The notes beneath the pieces were generated by a model that saw nothing but the letters and a program-made list of their open reading frames with translations, ran no database searches and was not told the origin of the DNA. 16,749 nucleotides of DNA, taken from JANWHF01 sp036276235 (lineage in GTDB: Bacteria; Planctomycetota; Phycisphaerae; Tepidisphaerales; Tepidisphaeraceae). Positions 8,591 through 14,198 of this stretch are shown piece after piece. The stretch's first letter is position 1, and every line of letters starts with the position of its first letter. A program made the translations under genes and the position numbers. The stretch spans positions 1-16,749 of the forward strand of contig DATBDZ010000443.1 of the NCBI GenBank assembly GCA_036276235.1, written 5' to 3'.

Positions 8591-8660
8591 GTGGCACGGG
8601 CGTCTCGCCCGTGTTTTTAGCGGCGGAGTACCGCCGACATGGGCGAGACGCCCATGCCAC
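8591..8660. repeat. Triple-hairpin palindromic element, copy 1
   Basis: Three consecutive hairpins: CACGGGCG-TCT-CGCCCGTG, CGGCGG-AGTA-CCGCCG and CATGGGCG-AGA-CGCCCATG. The two outer hairpins are also near-complementary to each other, so one large stem or a cruciform is possible. It fills the 80-nt gap between the DUF1553 stop (8663) and the DUF1501 start (8582). It shares both outer hairpins with the element at 14111-14180, while the middle hairpin differs. The layout, two inverted copies of a short palindrome, resembles REPIN elements of gammaproteobacteria. No RAYT transposase gene is seen in this window. Confidence 0.88.
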
Positions 8661-8662
8661 CT

Positions 8663-10750
<2,088 letters not shown>

Positions 10751-10761
10751 TCGATTCAGGG

Positions 10762-10790
10762 ATTATACCGGTAAAAGTCCTTCGTGTTCA
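10762..10790 (-). promoter_or_regulatory. Sigma70-like promoter for the DUF1553-DUF1501 unit
   Basis: On the minus strand a perfect TATAAT (10767-10762) is preceded, with a 17-nt spacer, by TGAACA (10790-10785), which matches TTGACA at 4 of 6 positions. The ATG at 10750 is only 11 nt past the -10 box, so the start of transcription should fall about 4-5 nt before the ATG. The message would have almost no leader, which agrees with the lack of a ribosome site. Confidence 0.6.
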
Positions 10791-10866
10791 CCAAATTGTT
10801 GTGGACGCGAACAAAATAGCCGCCCATCGCGATCTGGTCAATCTGTGATCTTCATTGTCGCGGGAT

Positions 10867-10895
10867 TTTTGATGCGCAGCCGCGATCGATATACT
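10867..10895 (+). promoter_or_regulatory. Possible promoter for the D-amino-acid gene cluster
   Basis: TATACT (10890-10895) with a poor -35 match TTTTGA (10867-10872) at a 17-nt spacing. The ATG at 10906 follows the -10 box by 10 nt, and no Shine-Dalgarno site precedes it. This is the same geometry as the divergent promoter on the other strand, again implying a near-leaderless message. The -35 box is weak, so confidence is limited. Confidence 0.35.
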
Positions 10896-10905
10896 GCCAC
10901 GCCAC

Positions 10906-11991
10906 ATGACCGATACGCCCGCGACGCCCTTTATTTCGATCGATGTCCCCACGCTGAAGCGTAACGTCCAGCGCATGGCGGCGTACACGCGCGAACATCG
11001 CCTGGGATTGCGGCCACACACGAAGACCCACAAATCGACGCGCCTCGCCCATATGCAGATGGAGGCGGGCGCGATCGGCCTCACCGTTGCGAAGCCGGGC
11101 GAGGCGCAAGTCATGGCCGACGCATGCGACGATCTGCTGATGGCTTATCCTGCTTTCGATTCCGCGCGCGCTCGATTGCTTGCGCAGATTGCACAAAAGA
11201 AGACTGTACGCGTGGCCGTCGATTCACCAGAAGCGGCGGATGCGATTGCGCAAGCGGCGCGAGCCGAGGGAGCGACGATCGGCATTCTGGTCGATCTCGA
11301 TGTCGGGCATCATCGAACCGGAGTGCAATCCGCCGGCGCTGCGCTGGAGCTTGCACAGCACATTGATCGCTCGCAGGGTTTGCGGTTGGACGGATTGATG
11401 TTTTTTCCCGGGCATCTATCCGCAAGCGCCGCTGATTTGCCGCTTGCCCTCCGCGGGATCGATGAGTACCTCGGGCAAATCCTAGATCGGTGGCGCAATA
11501 GTGGTCTTGAAGCAAAAGTGATTTCCGGCGGTTCCACGCCCACCGCTTACAGCTCGCATCTCATCTCGCAGCTCACCGAGGTTCGCCCCGGCACCTACGT
11601 CTTCAACGACATGAACTGCGTGCACGGCAAGTGCGCCACACTCGATGACTGTGCCGCCCGGATTATTTCAACGGTGATCAGCACCGCCGTCCCGGGGCAG
11701 ATCGTGCTCGATGCCGGCAGCAAAACGCTCACCAGCGACCGCTGCGGCCCTGCCCGCGACAGCGGGCATGGCTACATCGTCGAATACCCGCAAGCCAAGA
11801 TCACCAAGCTCTCCGAGGAACACGCGCAAGTGGATGTGAGCAAATGCGATCGCGTCCCCAAAGTTGGCCAGCGCGTCTCGGTCATTCCCAATCACATCTG
11901 CCCGTGCATCAATTTGCAGGATCGGGTTTGGTGGAATGAAGATGGGTCGCTGGATCAGGTTGCGGTTGATGCGCGGGGGAAGGTGTTCTGA
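10906..11991 (+). CDS. PLP-dependent D-threonine aldolase / D-serine dehydratase family enzyme
   Basis: A 361-residue protein of the fold-type III (alanine racemase N-terminal barrel) family with a C-terminal D-Ser dehydratase-like domain. The PLP lysine is K40 in RPHTKTHKS. Other landmarks are GLTVAKPGEAQVM, LVDLDVGHHRTGV, ISGGSTPTAY, RPGTYVFNDMN and DAGSKTLTSDR. The metal site near the C-terminus is PNHICPCIN, giving His330 and Cys332. As I recall, an HxC pair binds Zn in vertebrate D-serine dehydratase, whereas HxD is described for bacterial D-threonine aldolase, so dehydratase-type chemistry (D-serine to 2-aminoacrylate and on to pyruvate and ammonia) is favoured. Specificity is still inference. 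It is the first gene of a same-strand run whose RidA member fits this chemistry. Confidence 0.9.
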   Translation: MTDTPATPFISIDVPTLKRNVQRMAAYTREHRLGLRPHTKTHKSTRLAHMQMEAGAIGLTVAKPGEAQVMADACDDLLMAYPAFDSARARLLAQIAQKKTVRVAVDSPEAADAIAQAARAEGATIGILVDLDVGHHRTGVQSAGAALELAQHIDRSQGLRLDGLMFFPGHLSASAADLPLALRGIDEYLGQILDRWRNSGLEAKVISGGSTPTAYSSHLISQLTEVRPGTYVFNDMNCVHGKCATLDDCAARIISTVISTAVPGQIVLDAGSKTLTSDRCGPARDSGHGYIVEYPQAKITKLSEEHAQVDVSKCDRVPKVGQRVSVIPNHICPCINLQDRVWWNEDGSLDQVAVDARGKVF

Positions 11992-11998
11992 ACTTCGT

Positions 11999-12113
11999 GT
12001 CATTGGTCATTTGTCATTGGTCATTTGTTGTCGGCCGCGTACGCGTTGCCTAGTACGAGCGGCTTCCAAGAAATGACCAATGACAAATGACGAATGACAA
12101 ATGACCAATGACA
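11999..12113. repeat. Heptad inverted array ending on the dipeptidase start codon
   Basis: The left arm has four 7-nt units of GTCATTG/GTCATTT (11999-12026). A non-repetitive loop of about 45 nt follows. The right arm has six units of AATGACN (12072-12113). The 28-nt left arm matches the right arm with one mismatch in two registers 14 nt apart (12071-12098 and 12085-12112). The last unit contains the ATG (12108) of the dipeptidase gene. The array begins 7 nt after the stop of the PLP-enzyme gene, so it occupies almost the whole gap and leaves no room for a Shine-Dalgarno site. Confidence 0.92.
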
Positions 12114-13379
12114 ACTATTCGCCCCATCTTCGATTCCCACCTTGATCTCGGCTGGAGCGCTGTTTCGTACAACCGCGATCTCACTCAGCCGCTTGCAGAA
12201 ATCAGGCGGCGCGAGCAGGGAATGACCGATGCGCCCTCGCGTGGCCGAAATACGCTGACGCTACCCGAGCTGAAACGCGCAGGCGTACTCACGTGCGTCG
12301 GCACCCTCCTCGCCCGCAGCGGCCCGGAGCCCAAATGGCACGCATATAAGCGGACGGATTTGGATCATTCGAGTCAATCGATCGCCTATGCGGTGGCGCA
12401 TGGCCAGCTTGCGTATTACCAGCTTTTGGAAAAACAGGGCTATCTCAGGTTTATTCGGACATCCAAAGAATTGCGCGAGCATTGGACGCTGATTACTTCG
12501 ATCACAATGACAGCAGCAGCTAATTCTCCTTCCCCCAGTACTCCGGGTACTCCGGGGGAGGGCTGGGGAGGGGGTCGTGTAGAAGGTGCGCCGTTCGCAA
12601 GAACCCCCTCCCTAACCCTCCCCCGGAGTACCGGGGGAGGGGATCAGATAGTAGTTGGTGGAGCGGACAAGAAAGCGCTAGCCGGCGCTGATGTTCCTCT
12701 CGGCATGATCCTCAGCATGGAAGGCACCGACCCAATCATCTCGCCGGCGCAAGTGGAAGAATGGTGGAACCTGGGTTTGCGTGCGGCGGGCCCTGCGCAT
12801 TATGGCCGCAGTCATTATGCCTATGGCACCGCCGTCGATGGGCCGCTCAGCGCGGCTGGTGTCGAATTGCTCAAGGAGTTTTCGCGATTGGGAATGATTC
12901 TCGACGTCACGCACTTGTGCGATCGAAGCATGGCGCAGGCGCTTGAGTTATTTGATGGGCCGGTGCTGGCGAGTCATCACAATTGCCGCGCGCTGGTGCC
13001 GGGAGATCGGCAATTGGCCGACGAGCAAATCCGGCGGCTGATCGATCGCGGCGCCGTCATCGGGGCGGCTCTCGATGCCTGGATGCTCTACCCCAACTGG
13101 GAGCGCGGCAAAACGTCGCCGCAGGTCGTCGGGCTGGACGCCGTCGCCGATCACATCGATCATGTTTGCCGGATCGCAGGGAACTCCAATCACGCCGCCA
13201 TCGGCAGCGACCTCGATGGCGGCTTCGGCACCGAGCAAACCCCGCGCGATCTGGATACCATCACCGATCTGCAAAAACTAAACGGAATCCTCGCCGCCCG
13301 CGGGTATAGTGACGCGGACATCGACAGGATCTTTCACGGGAACTGGCTGCGGTTTTTTGATTCCGCGTTGCCTCGGTAG
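12108..13379 (+). CDS. Membrane (renal-type) dipeptidase with a repeat-derived insertion
   Basis: A 423-residue metallopeptidase of family M19 (PF01244), which hydrolyses dipeptides, often with a D-residue at the C-terminal side. Binuclear zinc ligands are visible: H11 and D13 (DSHLD), E205 (LSMEGTDPI), H269 (DVTHLCD) and H290 (SHHNCRAL). The H269-H290 spacing of 21 matches human dipeptidase (198/219). IGSDLDGG supplies the conserved acidic residue. No signal peptide is seen, so it is probably cytoplasmic. About 40 residues (139-179), rich in Pro, Gly and Ser, are encoded by the palindromic element at 12524-12642, which stays in frame just before the metal-binding E205. All active-site residues survive, so this is not an obvious pseudogene. 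The start ATG lies in a heptad array; upstream in-frame ATGs are cut off by a TGA at 12102. Confidence 0.93.
   Translation: MTTIRPIFDSHLDLGWSAVSYNRDLTQPLAEIRRREQGMTDAPSRGRNTLTLPELKRAGVLTCVGTLLARSGPEPKWHAYKRTDLDHSSQSIAYAVAHGQLAYYQLLEKQGYLRFIRTSKELREHWTLITSITMTAAANSPSPSTPGTPGEGWGGGRVEGAPFARTPSLTLPRSTGGGDQIVVGGADKKALAGADVPLGMILSMEGTDPIISPAQVEEWWNLGLRAAGPAHYGRSHYAYGTAVDGPLSAAGVELLKEFSRLGMILDVTHLCDRSMAQALELFDGPVLASHHNCRALVPGDRQLADEQIRRLIDRGAVIGAALDAWMLYPNWERGKTSPQVVGLDAVADHIDHVCRIAGNSNHAAIGSDLDGGFGTEQTPRDLDTITDLQKLNGILAARGYSDADIDRIFHGNWLRFFDSALPR
12524..12642. repeat. GC-rich palindromic element inserted in frame in the dipeptidase gene
   Basis: About 119 bp, nearly identical to the reverse complement of 6583-6692, including the unique core with GTAGAAGGTGCGCCGTTCGC and the hairpin CTCCCCCGG-AGTA-CCGGGGGAG at its right end. 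This copy carries a small tandem duplication of GTACTCCGG at the left end that the other copy lacks. No stop codon arises in the gene's frame. The translation is Pro/Gly/Ser-rich (for example STPGTPGEGWGGG). No clear target-site duplication is visible. Confidence 0.92.
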
Positions 13380-13382
13380 AGT

Positions 13383-13563
13383 GTCATTGGTCATTTGTCA
13401 TTTGTCATTGGTCAAGTGCCATCAGAATCGTCGCGGTTTTTGCAAATGACGAATGACAAATGACAAATGACCGATGACAGACGACCAATGACGAATGACC
13501 AATGACAAATGACAAATGACCAATGACAAATGACAAATGACCAATGACAAATGACCAATGACA
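13383..13563. repeat. Long heptad inverted array ending on the RidA start codon
   Basis: The left arm has four and a half GTCATTN units (13383-13414), followed by a spacer of about 30 nt. The right arm has 17 contiguous 7-nt units, mostly AATGACN (13445-13563), with degenerate units only at 13473 and 13480. The 32-nt left arm is perfectly complementary to two places in the right arm, 13496-13527 and 13517-13548, which are 21 nt apart and reveal a 21-nt higher-order repeat. The final unit holds the RidA ATG (13558). The array starts 3 nt after the dipeptidase stop. Confidence 0.93.
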
Positions 13564-14025
13564 AACCTTGAACAAAAGCTCGCAGCCCGAGGCTATTCCC
13601 TCGATCGCAAATTCACCCCCGGCGCGATTTATCGTCCGGTGGTGATCGATGGGACGACGGCGTATGTTTCCGGCTGCGTGCCGCTGGCGGATGATGGATC
13701 ACTGCTGGGCAAGGGAAAGGTGCGATCGCAGGTGAGCCTCGAGCTGGCGCAGCAGGCGGCGGCGCTCTGTGCCGCCAACGTATTGCGGCTGATTCGCCAG
13801 GAAGCAGGATCGCTCGAGCGCATCGAGCGGATGCTCAAAGTGACCGGATTTGTCAACAGCGATCCAGATTTCATCGAGCAGCATCTGGTGATCAACGGCG
13901 CGTCGCAGCTCTTTGTCGATATCCTGGGCGAAGCCGGCTGGCACGCCCGCAGCGCCATCGGCATGGCCCAGTTGCCGCTGGGGGCTTGTGTTGAGGTTGA
14001 AGCGGTCGTGAAGCTGAAGTCGTAA
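13558..14025 (+). CDS. RidA-family protein (YjgF/endoribonuclease-like, PF14588 type)
   Basis: A 155-residue protein of the Rid superfamily, a little longer than the ~128-residue archetype and matching the PF14588 subgroup. Landmarks are GAIYRPVVIDGTTAYVSGCVPL, GKV, FVNSDPDFIEQHLVINGASQL and HARSAIGMAQLPLGACVEVEA. R131 in HARS is the expected conserved Arg that contacts the substrate carboxylate in RidA. RidA speeds hydrolysis of reactive 2-aminoacrylate, the product of PLP-dependent serine/threonine dehydratases, which fits the PLP enzyme two genes upstream. Activity of this subgroup is less well established than that of RidA itself. The start codon lies in the last heptad of a repeat array and lacks a ribosome site. 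Confidence 0.9.
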   Translation: MTNLEQKLAARGYSLDRKFTPGAIYRPVVIDGTTAYVSGCVPLADDGSLLGKGKVRSQVSLELAQQAAALCAANVLRLIRQEAGSLERIERMLKVTGFVNSDPDFIEQHLVINGASQLFVDILGEAGWHARSAIGMAQLPLGACVEVEAVVKLKS

Positions 14026-14030
14026 GCTGC

Positions 14031-14095
14031 CATGTAGGGTGGGCGTACTCGCCCACCACGAGCGACATGGTGGGCGAGTACGCCCACCCTACATG
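14031..14095. repeat. Perfect 28-bp inverted repeat after RidA
   Basis: Arms 14031-14058 and 14068-14095 are perfectly complementary around the 9-nt loop CGAGCGACA. Each arm also folds on itself (GTGGGCG-TACT-CGCCCAC and GTGGGCG-AGTA-CGCCCAC), so the site can form one long stem or two short ones. It begins 5 nt after the RidA stop. No T-tract follows. It has the same two-hairpin layout as the elements at 8591 and 14111 but a different sequence. Confidence 0.92.
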
Positions 14096-14110
14096 ACTGA
14101 AGTGATTGGA

Positions 14111-14180
14111 CGTGGCACGGGCGTCCCGCCCGTGGCGGTGCCTTGCACCGCAAAACCATGGGCGAGACGCCCATGCCACG
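14111..14180. repeat. Triple-hairpin palindromic element, copy 2
   Basis: Outer hairpins CACGGGCG-TCC-CGCCCGTG and CATGGGCG-AGA-CGCCCATG are shared with 8591-8660. The middle hairpin is different here: GCGGTGC-CTT-GCACCGC. It lies 15 nt after another inverted repeat and 18 nt before the next gene's ATG, so the 173-nt gap 14026-14198 is almost wholly palindromic DNA. Confidence 0.88.
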
Positions 14181-14198
14181 TAGGACACGGAAATCGCC

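Noticed and set aside
12108..13379. Dipeptidase as a pseudogene because of the inserted repeat
   Set aside because: The frame is open across the insertion, and all zinc ligands (H11, D13, E205, H269, H290) and downstream motifs are intact.
11999..13563. CRISPR array as an explanation of the repeated AATGAC units
   Set aside because: Units are contiguous 7-mers without unique spacers of constant length, the arrays have complementary arms, and no cas genes are present.
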